Source of the DNA: Rhodobacteraceae bacterium HTCC2083
Lineage (GTDB): Bacteria > Pseudomonadota > Alphaproteobacteria > Rhodobacterales > Rhodobacteraceae
Reading direction: 5' to 3'
Length of the DNA: 64,000 bases
NCBI GenBank assembly: GCA_000156115.1
Contig: DS995276.1
Coordinates: 376,017 to 440,016, forward strand
Made by a program: the position numbers and the translations under genes. Below, in pieces: positions 34,942 through 44,267 of the stretch (position 1 is its first letter; each line of letters begins with the position of its first letter). The notes under the pieces are model-generated. The model was not told the DNA's origin. It made no database searches and saw only the letters and a program-made list of their open reading frames with translations.

Positions 34942-36075
34942 TCAAATGATGATGAGCTGAGCGCGCAAAGCACCTGCTACTTTCAAGGCCTCAAGAATGG
35001 CCACCAAATCTGACGGTGTAGCGCCAATCGCATTGATTGAATCAACTACATCGCTCAGGCTAACGCCTGGATTAAAAAGGAAGGCGCGTGCAATTGGCTC
35101 ATCAATAGCAATTTCTGTGTCAGCCGTTTCGATTGGATCACCGGGGGCGTTCACAATTGCACCGTCCAGAATGATCGTTTCATTCGTCGGCGTGACTTCA
35201 ACGTCTTCGCGAATGCGAACCGTTAAAGAGCCGTGCGTAATGACCGCTGGCGTGACATTCACATTACCGCCAATCACAACAGTACCGGTGCGCGAATTCA
35301 CGATGATCTGCGCAGGCGGTTCGGCGGGCTGCACTTCAACTTGCTCAATCAAACTCGCAAAAGACACTTTCTGCGACATGTCGCTTGGCGCCAAAACTCG
35401 AATAGAGGACGCATCAATCGGAACTGCCGTGTCGCCGCCAAACACAACGTTGATTGCGTCCGCAACGTTTGTAGCCGTTGAGAAATCCGCAAGGTGGAGA
35501 TTAAGAATGAGGTAGTCATTCGTGATAAACGGGTTCTCAACCATCTTCTCAACGTTAGCGCCTTGTGGAACACGTCCAACCGTTGGCACGTTCACGGTCA
35601 ATGACGACCCATCAGCACCAGAAACACCCATACCACCAACAAGAAGGTTGCCCTGCGCAATCGCATATGTTTCCCCGTCAACACCCAACAAAGGGGTCAT
35701 CAAAAGTGTTCCACCACGTAGCGACTCTGACGATCCCAACGCAGAAACAGTCACATCAAGCGTTTGTCCCGGCTTCACAAATGCGGGCAAATCAGCCGTG
35801 ACGATCACAGCTGCCGCATTTGATCCATCCAGCCCGTCCGCCTCTGTAACCATACCAAAACGCGACACCATGGACTGCAAAGACTGCAACGTTATACCCA
35901 AATCGCCATCGCCTGTGCCGGACAAACCAACCACCAGACCGTAGCCAACCAACTGGTTCGTGCGCACACCTGCGATGCTTGCGAGATCCTTGATACGATC
36001 CGCATAAACCCCATTCGCACCCCAAAAGGTAAACAACATAAAAATTGCCAAGATCGTATGAAATCTACGGGACAT
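34942..36075 (-). CDS. flgI: flagellar P-ring protein FlgI
   Basis: The 377-residue product has a signal peptide ending near GVYADR. The FlgI start of the mature protein follows: [20 protein letters not shown] and [13 protein letters not shown]. The C-terminus reads [20 protein letters not shown]. FlgI polymerises around the rod in the peptidoglycan layer. The gene starts 10 bp after flgH. Confidence 0.97.
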   Translation of the reverse strand: MSRRFHTILAIFMLFTFWGANGVYADRIKDLASIAGVRTNQLVGYGLVVGLSGTGDGDLGITLQSLQSMVSRFGMVTEADGLDGSNAAAVIVTADLPAFVKPGQTLDVTVSALGSSESLRGGTLLMTPLLGVDGETYAIAQGNLLVGGMGVSGADGSSLTVNVPTVGRVPQGANVEKMVENPFITNDYLILNLHLADFSTATNVADAINVVFGGDTAVPIDASSIRVLAPSDMSQKVSFASLIEQVEVQPAEPPAQIIVNSRTGTVVIGGNVNVTPAVITHGSLTVRIREDVEVTPTNETIILDGAIVNAPGDPIETADTEIAIDEPIARAFLFNPGVSLSDVVDSINAIGATPSDLVAILEALKVAGALRAQLIII

Positions 36076-36085
36076 TCATCTACTC

Positions 36086-36736
36086 CTAGATAGAGTTCAG
36101 CGCTGAAAAAGCTTTTGGAATCCAACCGCGCTTCGCGGTATCGGCAAGATCGCCTGCGCCAATGTATGTAATCTCGGCATTCGCCAAACGGTTCGAATTC
36201 ACAACATTGGTCGGGCTGATATCGCTCTGGCGAACAAGACCGCTCACCCGAACATATTCGTCTCCGTTGTTGAGCGTTAATTTCTTTTGACCCAGAACTT
36301 CCAAATTTCCATTGCTCATGACGCGCACAACACTGACAGTCACAAGACCTGTGAAACTATTTGACTGTTCTGCAGCCCCGTTGCCTTCAAAATTTTGTGC
36401 AGATCCCGTTGAGGCAACAGGAACGTTAAGCAAGTTTGGAACACTCAACGACAGGCTATCTGATTTAGCTGCTGACGCTGTCTGTGACTTGGTCGCTTGG
36501 AAAGACTCATTTAACGCAATCGTCAAAATGTCGCCAACCTTTGAGGCGCGCTGCTCAACAGCAAACAAGCCAGACGCGTTGGCATGGTAAATACTACCAT
36601 CAGCTGGTCCTGTACGTTCGTTCGCCTCAGGCATAACAGGTTGAAAAGCATGGCTGGCTTCGTCTTCTACATAAGTCGAACAGGCGCCAAGAGCGCACAA
36701 CATAAGAGCCGCGAACACTTTAGGGATAAAAAACAT
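36086..36736 (-). CDS. flgH: flagellar L-ring lipoprotein FlgH
   Basis: The 216-residue product has a lipoprotein signal with lipobox LGAC near residue 18. The FlgH core includes GSIYHANASGLFAVEQRASKVGDILTIALNE in part, then VSVVRVMSNGNLEVLGQKKL and YVRVSGLVRQSDIS. It forms the outer-membrane bushing around the rod. flgG lies 9 bp upstream. Confidence 0.96.
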   Translation of the reverse strand: MFFIPKVFAALMLCALGACSTYVEDEASHAFQPVMPEANERTGPADGSIYHANASGLFAVEQRASKVGDILTIALNESFQATKSQTASAAKSDSLSLSVPNLLNVPVASTGSAQNFEGNGAAEQSNSFTGLVTVSVVRVMSNGNLEVLGQKKLTLNNGDEYVRVSGLVRQSDISPTNVVNSNRLANAEITYIGAGDLADTAKRGWIPKAFSALNSI

Positions 36737-36745
36737 GTGAGCACC

Positions 36746-37534
36746 TTAGAGGTTATTTGAAATGTAACGCATCATTTCGTCTGATGCTGTGATGGACTTG
36801 GAGCTGACTTCATAAGCACGCTGCGTTTCGATCATCTCGACCAATTGCTGAACGACATTGACGTTTGAGGACTCCAAAGAGCCCTGCACCAGCTTGCCAA
36901 TGCCCTGCGCTTGCGGGGACGCAACAGTAGGGTCACCACTGGCCGCCGTTTGAACCAGAAAGCTTTCTCCAACAGGCTGAAGCCCGCGAGGGTTTGCAAA
37001 AGAGGCAAGCGTAAGCTGGCCCACCTCTTGCGGCTCTTTTTGCGCGGCACTTCGAACCGAGACGATCCCATCTTGGGAGACATTCACCTCCACCACATCA
37101 TCAGGAATTCGAATCTCAGGCTGAACAACATATCCACTGGCTGTCGTCAGAGCACCTTCAGCACTGCGCGAGAAAGAACCGTTACGCGTATACCCAACAC
37201 GTCCATCTGGAATCAAAACCTGAAAGAAACCTTGCCCGTCAATCGCTAAGTCAAACGAGTTGTCTGTGTTAACCATCCCGCCCTGGGAATACAGCTTCTG
37301 CGTATTCACTGCGCGTACACCTGTTCCGAGCGCCAACGCAGACGTGAGTTCCGTGCCCTCTGATGTCTGATCGCCACCGCCACGCTTGACTTGGTAGAGT
37401 AGGCTTTCGAAATTAACGCGGTCGCTCTTAAAGCCAACCGTATTCAAGTTAGACAAGTTGTTCGCGATAACCTGCATGCGCGTTTGTTGCGCATTCAGGC
37501 CCGTCTTTGCGACGTGCATTGCATTGGAAGACAT
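36746..37534 (-). CDS. flgG: flagellar distal rod protein FlgG
   Basis: The 262-residue length is the family norm. The N-terminus (VAKTGLNAQQTRMQVIANNL, SNLNTVGFKSDRVNFESLLY) matches FlgG. The core (AIDGQGFFQVLIPDGRVGYT) and the C-terminus (LVQGSLESSNVNVVQQLVEM, EVSSKSITASDEMMRYI) do too. It is the first gene behind the sigma-54 promoter at 37570 and is followed by flgH, I, J, K and L. Confidence 0.97.
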   Translation of the reverse strand: MSSNAMHVAKTGLNAQQTRMQVIANNLSNLNTVGFKSDRVNFESLLYQVKRGGGDQTSEGTELTSALALGTGVRAVNTQKLYSQGGMVNTDNSFDLAIDGQGFFQVLIPDGRVGYTRNGSFSRSAEGALTTASGYVVQPEIRIPDDVVEVNVSQDGIVSVRSAAQKEPQEVGQLTLASFANPRGLQPVGESFLVQTAASGDPTVASPQAQGIGKLVQGSLESSNVNVVQQLVEMIETQRAYEVSSKSITASDEMMRYISNNL

Positions 37535-37569
37535 TGGCGGCTCCGTAATCTATTCGTTCAATGCTATAA

Positions 37570-37585
37570 TGCAACTGATGTGCCA
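37570..37585 (-). promoter_or_regulatory. sigma-54 promoter for flgGHIJKL
   Basis: On the minus strand TGGCACATCAGTTGCA is a full -24/-12 match. It lies 35 bp upstream of the flgG ATG, in the 82-bp gap between flgF and flgG. This shows that flgG onward can be transcribed separately from flgB-F. Confidence 0.92.
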
Positions 37586-37616
37586 AACTGAGCCGAAATA
37601 GAAAACTAAACCAATA

Positions 37617-38378
37617 TCACTGAGGCAAACGCATAATCCGGCTTGTGCCTTCGTCAATTTCTTGTGCCAATGAAATAAACTTGACGCTCATTTCAAATTT
37701 CCGCTGGCTTTCGATGTTTTTGACAAGTGCCGTGATCGTGTTCACGTTGCTGCTTTCCAAAAAGCCCTGCGAAATACGTGCGCGTTGATCGGGTTCAGGA
37801 AGTGGATCGCCGTTTGACGGTCTAATATGGCTATCAATCGACTTTGAAAGTTTCACATCTGCTGCCGACGTCGTCGCAATAATTGGCCCCGGCACAAAAG
37901 TACCTTCTGGTGCGCCAAACAACTCGACCTGAATTTGCCCTGTTTCTTCGACAACAATCCGTCGTGCTTCAGGCAACTGGATCGGGTTCATGTCCGTGTC
38001 GAGCAAACGACTGCCTGCCCCATCTATGATGAAACGTTCTAAATCGAATCCAAAATCACCCCGTCGAGACAACGCAGGATCACCTCCCGTAGCCGGAGCA
38101 ATCATAAAATAACCTTCGCCTCGGATCGCGGCGTCCATCGGCTCACCGGTGTTTTGCATCGCACCCTGCTCCGCTGAGAACAGCGTACCTTTTCCTTGCC
38201 GGCTAAAGACACGCGAGCGGAATTCGTCAAACGATTGAAGGGCTTGGGCTTCACGCGTCACGACAAGGTCAGCACGATAGCCTGGAACATTCACGTTGGC
38301 CATGTTCTGCGAATTTACAGTCAGATCCGAACTAATATTGCGCATACTGTTCAGAGCGATGTGAATATTGCGATCCAT
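37617..38378 (-). CDS. flgF: flagellar proximal rod protein FlgF
   Basis: The 253-residue product has the rod motif DLTVNSQNMANVNVPGYRAD. The FlgF-type core (MDAAIRGEGYFMIAPATG, LSRRGDFGFD) and the C-terminus (SQGFLESSNVNTITALVKNI) follow. Its position between flgE and flgG is the classical FlgF position. It follows flgE after 63 bp that contain a hairpin. Confidence 0.92.
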   Translation of the reverse strand: MDRNIHIALNSMRNISSDLTVNSQNMANVNVPGYRADLVVTREAQALQSFDEFRSRVFSRQGKGTLFSAEQGAMQNTGEPMDAAIRGEGYFMIAPATGGDPALSRRGDFGFDLERFIIDGAGSRLLDTDMNPIQLPEARRIVVEETGQIQVELFGAPEGTFVPGPIIATTSAADVKLSKSIDSHIRPSNGDPLPEPDQRARISQGFLESSNVNTITALVKNIESQRKFEMSVKFISLAQEIDEGTSRIMRLPQ

Positions 38379-38400
38379 GTTGAACCTTTCTTGTTATGAA

Positions 38401-38423
38401 GACCCGCTCATCCCAAGCGGGTC
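38401..38423 (-). terminator. hairpin between flgE and flgF
   Basis: GACCCGCT (38401-38408) and AGCGGGTC (38416-38423) form an 8-bp GC-rich perfect stem with a 7-base loop. It lies directly after flgE on the minus strand. There is no T-run, so it may attenuate rather than end transcription into flgF. Confidence 0.6.
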
Positions 38424-38441
38424 TCGACATTAGTCATCAGA

Positions 38442-41400
38442 TTAAGTTCGAATGTTGATGATCGTCTGTGTCAGCTGAGTAGACGTTTCAATCGCTTTAG
38501 AAGACGCTTGAAAGTTTCGCTGAGCAGTAATCAAATTGACGAGCTCTTCCGTGATATCCACATTCGAACGCTCTAACGCGCCAGATTGGATCGAACCGAA
38601 ACCTTCTGTGCCAGCTTCACCAATCAACGGTTCACCCGATGTTGCCGTCTCAACGAAAGTCGCATTACCAACCTGTTTCAAACCGTTCTGGTTGTTGAAG
38701 TTCGCGAGAACAATTTTGCCAAGCGGCTTGTTTTGACCATTGGTATAATTCGCACGCAGCAAACCTGTTGCATCGATATTAAGTCCATCCAATCGACCAG
38801 AGGTGAAGCCGTTTTGCTCAAGGTTGTTAACAGCAAACGGTGTCGCTAACTGCGTTGAACTGCTGAAATCGATATCAAGCGAAATCGAGAATGAATCGCT
38901 CTGGGATTCATAGCGCGTCATGCCTTGAGGGCTGATCAACTTTCCCGTTTTGTCGAAGGTCAACTCTCCCTCATCTAGGTAAAGTGGGTAGTAATCTGCC
39001 ACAAGGTTGTCTGGCTCGGTATCTACGATATCGCCGTTCTCGTTCACGTAGAGCGGAATGCCATTTTCATTCGTAGCCTGAACCAATTTTGCAATTGTCG
39101 GAACGCTGCCCACACTCAACGGAACGTCATCCAAGCCGAGCTTCGCAGGCCCTTTGACGCGGATTGTTGATGTGTCACCCGTTGTCCCTGTCGTGAAAAC
39201 AAAGTTGTTTTCAGTCGGCTGGTACTTAACCGTGACACCACCAATAGTTTGACCAGTTTCTGGGTCGCGCATTTGGTTGATACGTTGCTCAAGTAGTTCG
39301 GCCAAGGTTGTGCCGATATAGTTGCCACCTGGGATCTCAATATTCGCGTTCACTCCGTTGACGGACACGTTGAAAGTGGTTTCAAAATTCGCGGGATTTA
39401 GGAAAACAGGCTGGCTGTTCAGAGGATCTTTTGCAGGTCCGCCAATCGCCTTTGCTGGTTCCGATTTCAAACCCGTACCTTCCAAGAAACCAACACTTAC
39501 AGTTGAACCAACACCCATCAAATGGCTTTTGCCGTCTGCCAGAACACGTGAGGCCAAATCGATTGTCCCGTCGCCTGTGATTGCAAGTCCTGTGCTCGCG
39601 TCGATTTCATAACGACCAACTTGAATGTTAGAGGCCTTTTGATCCGTCTCGACACCCATCGCCTTGTTCGCGCGAACCGCCTTACCTGTGGTGCCACTTT
39701 CAAAAGTAAACGAGTGGGAGTCTCGATCATAACTCACTTTTGCACCAAATCTGTCTGGGCTGCTACTGACAAGACCACCATCTAGGATAAACGGCGAGCC
39801 GCTGACATTGGTCGATGCAGTAATCGTCACCTTGCTCGAATTACTCAAAGCGCCAGCACTCATCGATGGTAAGTTTTCAGAGTTCCCAGACAACATCTGA
39901 ACCGCTGAAACATCACTGATCGTGCCACCTGGTCCAAGCGCTGTATGATCAATGTTAAAGACGATGCTTTGCGTCGCAGCATCATATTTGATCTTGATCG
40001 GCGGATTGCGCTCATCGACCCATTCAAGTTCAATCGCCGAGTTGCTAAGGCCAAAGTCAGACGCAGTTGGGCTCGCTTCGACGCCTAGTTGAGCTTCGAA
40101 AGCGCCAAAGATCGACTTATTCGAACCATTCACATTTACATCAGTATAGGAGTGACGCGCGCTTTCACGCTCGCGCAGGACGATACGCTGGCTGTTGAAA
40201 CTTTGAGCCGATCCATCAACTTGTAGATCAGCACCTTCAAAAAAGGCCTCAACATCTGAGGATGCTTCAGACAGAACAATAAACGGATTGTCAACGTCGA
40301 CGTCGATGGCAATGTTATTATCGGGCAAGCCCAAATCACCCGTTGCGATCTGGATCGTGTTACCATCCAAGGAGGTAATTCTATACGTGCGTCCATTGAT
40401 TGCGCTCGCCACATTGTCAGCGCCCATAAGGACGATATTGTCACCAACGCTTAGACCCGCGACCGATTTCATCGTGATAGACAAACGATCTGCTTCAGCA
40501 TCATACTCGATAGCGGGGCTTTGCCCAGACGTCGCGACTTCGCTCTGACGATCATACACTTTGACATCGGGACGATTGCCAAAGTTTGTGTATGCCATAT
40601 AGCGCTGCTCACTCACAGCAAAGGACAGCGACGATGCACCGGATTCACTTTCAATCGTTGGGCCAGTGATACTCAACACAGAGCCGTTTTGTTCAACAGC
40701 AACATTGCGAACCCCTGTTGCATCGATCTTTTCTTTGATCTTTAAAGCGATGCTTGTATCGGTATCCGTTGCTTCGACGTCAACGCTCAAAACGGCCCCG
40801 AAAGCTTCTAAACTCAAAGTCGTTGGCGCATTCGCAGTCGCACCTGAAACCGTTAGTTCACCATTGGCAACACTAATCTCAGGTGCTGTTGATGAAACGC
40901 TAAAGAGCTTCTCGACCTTGCTTTTGATTGCATCCAAAACTTCGGTTTCACTTGTCGCACCATCAGGAATGGCAACAAAGACATCACGATCTTTCACCGA
41001 AAAAGAGACTGATTTACCGCTTTCAGTTGGCGCATTTTGAATTGAGCTTACTGTGAACTCACCTTCAAAATAGTCGATGTCCCACCGATCCGATCCGTTC
41101 GCTAAACTGCTCACATCCAAATCACGCGTCGTGTATTCAAAACCGAAAGATTGCGGCATTTCGGGTGGATCTGCCAACTTCTCTGTCGTTGTGATTTTCG
41201 CAAATTGATTGCTTGCGATATTTGGTACTGCTGATTGGTTTTGACCCAACTGATCGTTCAAAGTGTCATTGATACGAGCCTGAGCATGCGCAAGGAAAGT
41301 ATCTAGTTCGAAGTTGGGTGACGTTAGATTGGCAACATCAATACCAGCTTGCGTCGACACAAAACTTGGCTCAAGCAAGTCAATCGAAACACTATTAGCA

Positions 41401-42641
41401 ACGGGCACATCGCCATCAGTGCTAGGCGTGAACAACTGAATGTTGATTGTGTCTTCGCCGCCTTTGCGCACCTCAACTTTGCGAGCATCATCGTAGGATT
41501 CGTTGATTGCGCGTTCGACCTCAGATGCCAATTCTTCGGCATTATAGTTGCCAGGACGAATAGAAATACTGACAGGTCGCGTACCATCATCAAGGTTGAC
41601 CAAAAGAAAGTCATTTCCCCAATAAACACCTTGGTTTGCAGCGTCAGCTTCGTAAGTGGCACCGAACAACATCGGGTCCGTCACAATTTCGATCTCTCGC
41701 GAACCCTCATCACCGAAATCAAACCCGCTCTGTTCTCCTGTCAGGATTGCAGGTTGAGACGGTAAACGCGTCCGCAGTTCATCCAACTTATAAAGCGGTG
41801 CACTACGACCGGCAAAGTAGCTCGGGTCAGGCACAGTCGTGGTCTGGTTGCCAAATTGGTCAATGTAAATCTGATTGCCATTGTCGTTAAGCGCAGGAAC
41901 CAAATCAGGGGAGACCACCTCGTCGTTGATAACAAGACGAGTTTCAAATTTGTTGGTAGGATCCTCAGCCGACGCCGCTTGAGTTTTAATATAATAAACC
42001 GTCGCAATTGTCGGGTTACCCAAATCGTCAAAAATCGTGAACGATGTTGAGTTTGTAAAGCTTTCAGGATCGTCAGGATCGAAAGTATAGCCATCCCGAA
42101 ACTTATCCTTCTCCATCGCCACTTCAGCGTTTGCGGGCAAATTGACGGATAGATCCACGTTTGTCGTTGCTTGGGGATCACCCGAGGTGACAGGCAAGCG
42201 CAAAGGCGTAGCGCTATCGATGTCTTTTGCCGTGACAGAACCGTCTTCGTTAACTGGATACGTCAGCAAAAATTGACCGGAGCTATCAACAACGTTGCGA
42301 TTGTTATCGACATTAAAAGAACCGTTCCGCGTGTAAACAACCTGCGTTGAAGTCTGGCTTGGCTTGAGCGCAAAGAAACCTTGGCCCGAAATCGCCATGT
42401 CCAAAGCATTCAAGGACGACGCGATGTTACCCTGTGTGAACTGTTGCTTAACGCCTTTCAGGATCGCACCCGAACCAATGGATGACGAGCTGTTTTGCAA
42501 AGGCGACGTCGCAAAGATATCGCCGAATTCAGCACGAGATCTTTTGAAACCAGTCGTTCCAACGTTTGCGATGTTGTTGGAACTCGTGGAGATATCTGAT
42601 TGGGCGTCGTTAAGGCCTGTAAGAGCGGTGTAGAAAGACAT
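38442..42641 (-). CDS. flgE: giant flagellar hook protein FlgE
   Basis: The 1399-residue product is about three times the usual FlgE (400-450). The N-terminal ~140 residues are canonical (SFYTALTGLNDAQSDISTSS, NVGTTGFKRSRAEFGDIF, MAISGQGFFALKP). So are the last ~120 (GKIVLANFNNQNGLKQVGNA, GSIQSGALERSNVDITEELV). In between lies about 1100 residues of beta-rich, Asp/Ser/Thr-rich sequence. It includes recurring units of the type PGNYNAEELASEVERAIN (near residue 370) and GGNYIGTTLAELLEQRINQM (near residue 1110). It should form a hook with very large outer domains. The frame is uninterrupted. Confidence 0.95.
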   Translation of the reverse strand: MSFYTALTGLNDAQSDISTSSNNIANVGTTGFKRSRAEFGDIFATSPLQNSSSSIGSGAILKGVKQQFTQGNIASSLNALDMAISGQGFFALKPSQTSTQVVYTRNGSFNVDNNRNVVDSSGQFLLTYPVNEDGSVTAKDIDSATPLRLPVTSGDPQATTNVDLSVNLPANAEVAMEKDKFRDGYTFDPDDPESFTNSTSFTIFDDLGNPTIATVYYIKTQAASAEDPTNKFETRLVINDEVVSPDLVPALNDNGNQIYIDQFGNQTTTVPDPSYFAGRSAPLYKLDELRTRLPSQPAILTGEQSGFDFGDEGSREIEIVTDPMLFGATYEADAANQGVYWGNDFLLVNLDDGTRPVSISIRPGNYNAEELASEVERAINESYDDARKVEVRKGGEDTINIQLFTPSTDGDVPVANSVSIDLLEPSFVSTQAGIDVANLTSPNFELDTFLAHAQARINDTLNDQLGQNQSAVPNIASNQFAKITTTEKLADPPEMPQSFGFEYTTRDLDVSSLANGSDRWDIDYFEGEFTVSSIQNAPTESGKSVSFSVKDRDVFVAIPDGATSETEVLDAIKSKVEKLFSVSSTAPEISVANGELTVSGATANAPTTLSLEAFGAVLSVDVEATDTDTSIALKIKEKIDATGVRNVAVEQNGSVLSITGPTIESESGASSLSFAVSEQRYMAYTNFGNRPDVKVYDRQSEVATSGQSPAIEYDAEADRLSITMKSVAGLSVGDNIVLMGADNVASAINGRTYRITSLDGNTIQIATGDLGLPDNNIAIDVDVDNPFIVLSEASSDVEAFFEGADLQVDGSAQSFNSQRIVLRERESARHSYTDVNVNGSNKSIFGAFEAQLGVEASPTASDFGLSNSAIELEWVDERNPPIKIKYDAATQSIVFNIDHTALGPGGTISDVSAVQMLSGNSENLPSMSAGALSNSSKVTITASTNVSGSPFILDGGLVSSSPDRFGAKVSYDRDSHSFTFESGTTGKAVRANKAMGVETDQKASNIQVGRYEIDASTGLAITGDGTIDLASRVLADGKSHLMGVGSTVSVGFLEGTGLKSEPAKAIGGPAKDPLNSQPVFLNPANFETTFNVSVNGVNANIEIPGGNYIGTTLAELLEQRINQMRDPETGQTIGGVTVKYQPTENNFVFTTGTTGDTSTIRVKGPAKLGLDDVPLSVGSVPTIAKLVQATNENGIPLYVNENGDIVDTEPDNLVADYYPLYLDEGELTFDKTGKLISPQGMTRYESQSDSFSISLDIDFSSSTQLATPFAVNNLEQNGFTSGRLDGLNIDATGLLRANYTNGQNKPLGKIVLANFNNQNGLKQVGNATFVETATSGEPLIGEAGTEGFGSIQSGALERSNVDITEELVNLITAQRNFQASSKAIETSTQLTQTIINIRT

Positions 42642-42683
42642 GTACTCTCTCCTTATTTACTATCTGAATGGGTTTGGGCGGCC

Positions 42684-43376
42684 TTAAAGACGGAACCGCA
42701 GAACTTCTGCGGCACTCACGTCACCGTAGTCTTCAACTTCAAGCTGGGCCTCACCAGACCCTGCAATTGAAGCTCCGATCACTTCAGCAAACACGTTTGG
42801 CACAAGCCCTTCAGGACCGTCACCATAGTTTACCGTTACATCTAACTTCATACTGCGATGTCCGTCGCGATATTCTTCTGGCAGGTCTGTCCACTCAAAA
42901 CCCGACATGCCACTTGCGCGGGCACCAAGGTCTAGCGTGTGCAACACTTCGCCCGTTTCTGCGTCTAGAAATTCAACTCGAGTTTCCAGTGAGGTGCGCT
43001 CAAGATCCAATACGCCATGCACTTCGCCCTTGTCATCTGCGCGCGCAATATTGCCCGGCAATAAGACCGAATGCCCCAGCATATTCACTGATGAGCCAAC
43101 ACGAAACTGACCCAATTGATCAGCAATAGTGTTCAACGTTTTACCCATGTCACTGATACCAGCGACCGATGAAAACTGAGCCATTTGCGCAATGAAATCA
43201 CCATTGTCCATCGGTGCGAACGGATCTTGGTTCTGCAACTGAGCCGTCATAAGCTTCAGAAAATCGTCTTGTCCCAGCTCTTCCTTAGCATCTTCAGGCT
43301 TGGCATCGGTCGTGCTAATCCCAAGTTTGGACAACAGCGCATTTTGCGCACTTAAACTGTTATTATCTACTTCCAT
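42684..43376 (-). CDS. flgD: hook assembly scaffold protein FlgD
   Basis: The 230-residue protein shows the FlgD signature LGQDDFLKLMTAQLQNQDPF with PMDNGDFIAQMAQFSSVAGI near residues 33-75. A C-terminal Ig-like/FlgD domain follows (LDLERTSLETRVEFLDAETG). FlgD caps the growing hook and is lost later. It lies between flgC and flgE in the flgBCDE operon. Its length is normal even though its client FlgE is giant. Confidence 0.96.
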   Translation of the reverse strand: MEVDNNSLSAQNALLSKLGISTTDAKPEDAKEELGQDDFLKLMTAQLQNQDPFAPMDNGDFIAQMAQFSSVAGISDMGKTLNTIADQLGQFRVGSSVNMLGHSVLLPGNIARADDKGEVHGVLDLERTSLETRVEFLDAETGEVLHTLDLGARASGMSGFEWTDLPEEYRDGHRSMKLDVTVNYGDGPEGLVPNVFAEVIGASIAGSGEAQLEVEDYGDVSAAEVLRFRL

Positions 43377-43387
43377 TGGTTAAACTC

Positions 43388-43807
43388 CTACGACTTACCC
43401 ATGTTCACAGTTCGCATCATCAAGGTGCGCATCGTCGTGACGACTTCTAGATTGTTTTGGTATTGGCGACTGGCCTCGATCATATCGACCATCTCCTCAT
43501 TCACATCGACTGGCGCGATGTAGACATAGCCCTCTTCATCCGCGAGTGGATGGCCCGGCTCGTGAACGCGCAGGGGTTCACGGTCTAATGCAATCACGTC
43601 GCGTACTTCGACAGATGCCCTTTCAGCATTGCGCATTCCGTCCTCAAAAACTGTTTGAAAGACAGGGCGCAGCGGACGATATGCATCCTCTGCAGAACCC
43701 GCACGCGCCTCTGCGTTGGCAATATTCGAAGCAACAGTGTTCAGACGCACCATTTGCGCCGCCATTGAGCGGCCCGCAATATCGAAGACGTTCTTTATAT
43801 CAGACAT
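43388..43807 (-). CDS. flgC: flagellar rod protein FlgC
   Basis: The 139-residue product has the rod motif (RLNTVASNIANAEARAGSAE) and the family middle YRPLRPVFQTVFEDGMRNAE. The C-terminal ANPDVNVEEEMVDM-like stretch reads VDVNEEMVDMIEASRQYQNN. It overlaps the flgB stop by one base, and flgD follows after 11 bp. Confidence 0.96.
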   Translation of the reverse strand: MSDIKNVFDIAGRSMAAQMVRLNTVASNIANAEARAGSAEDAYRPLRPVFQTVFEDGMRNAERASVEVRDVIALDREPLRVHEPGHPLADEEGYVYIAPVDVNEEMVDMIEASRQYQNNLEVVTTMRTLMMRTVNMGKS

Positions 43808-44193
43808 TATTCACCTCTGATTGCGGACATCAGGCCCGCGACACGTTTGTTTAAGAACTCAAGCGTTGACATGTAGCGCACCGAGTTTTCGGAGAACTCT
43901 ATCTGCTCTACAGACATCTCAACCGTGTTTCCGTCCAACGACGGGTTCAACGGTTGACGATATTGAACACGATCAGCGCCAACACCTGTAAGGTTGTTGA
44001 CGTGACGCGGTGCGCTCATACGAACGGGGCTATCCCCAATGCGTGCTGACATCTCACGGTCAAAATCCATGTCGCGCGCCTTATAGCCTGGCGTCGCAGC
44101 ATTCGCGATATTGGACGCAAGCATGTTATTGCGAGCACTGCGCAAAGACAGCGCAGAAGCTTGGAATGAAATATGCTCTTTAAGTGCGTTCAT
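43807..44193 (-). CDS. flgB: flagellar rod protein FlgB
   Basis: The 128-residue product begins NALKEHISFQASALSLRSAR. It carries the rod motif NMLASNIANAATPGYKARDM, then QPLNPSLDGNTVEMSVEQIE-type sequence common to FlgB, and ends at TLEFLNKRVAGLMSAI. It is the first gene of flgBCDEF, directly behind a perfect sigma-54 promoter, and is divergent from the unknown gene at 44268. Confidence 0.95.
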   Translation of the reverse strand: MNALKEHISFQASALSLRSARNNMLASNIANAATPGYKARDMDFDREMSARIGDSPVRMSAPRHVNNLTGVGADRVQYRQPLNPSLDGNTVEMSVEQIEFSENSVRYMSTLEFLNKRVAGLMSAIRGE

Positions 44194-44231
44194 GTTTTTC
44201 GTCCCCGTTTCTTCGGTTCTGGTCCAATAAT

Positions 44232-44247
44232 TGCAAGTTGAGTGCCA
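44232..44247 (-). promoter_or_regulatory. sigma-54 promoter for flgBCDEF
   Basis: On the minus strand TGGCACTCAACTTGCA matches the -24/-12 consensus fully. It lies 38 bp upstream of the flgB ATG at 44193, in the 74-bp divergent gap shared with the gene at 44268. Confidence 0.92.
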
Positions 44248-44267
44248 AATTCATCACGGAGCTGAGA

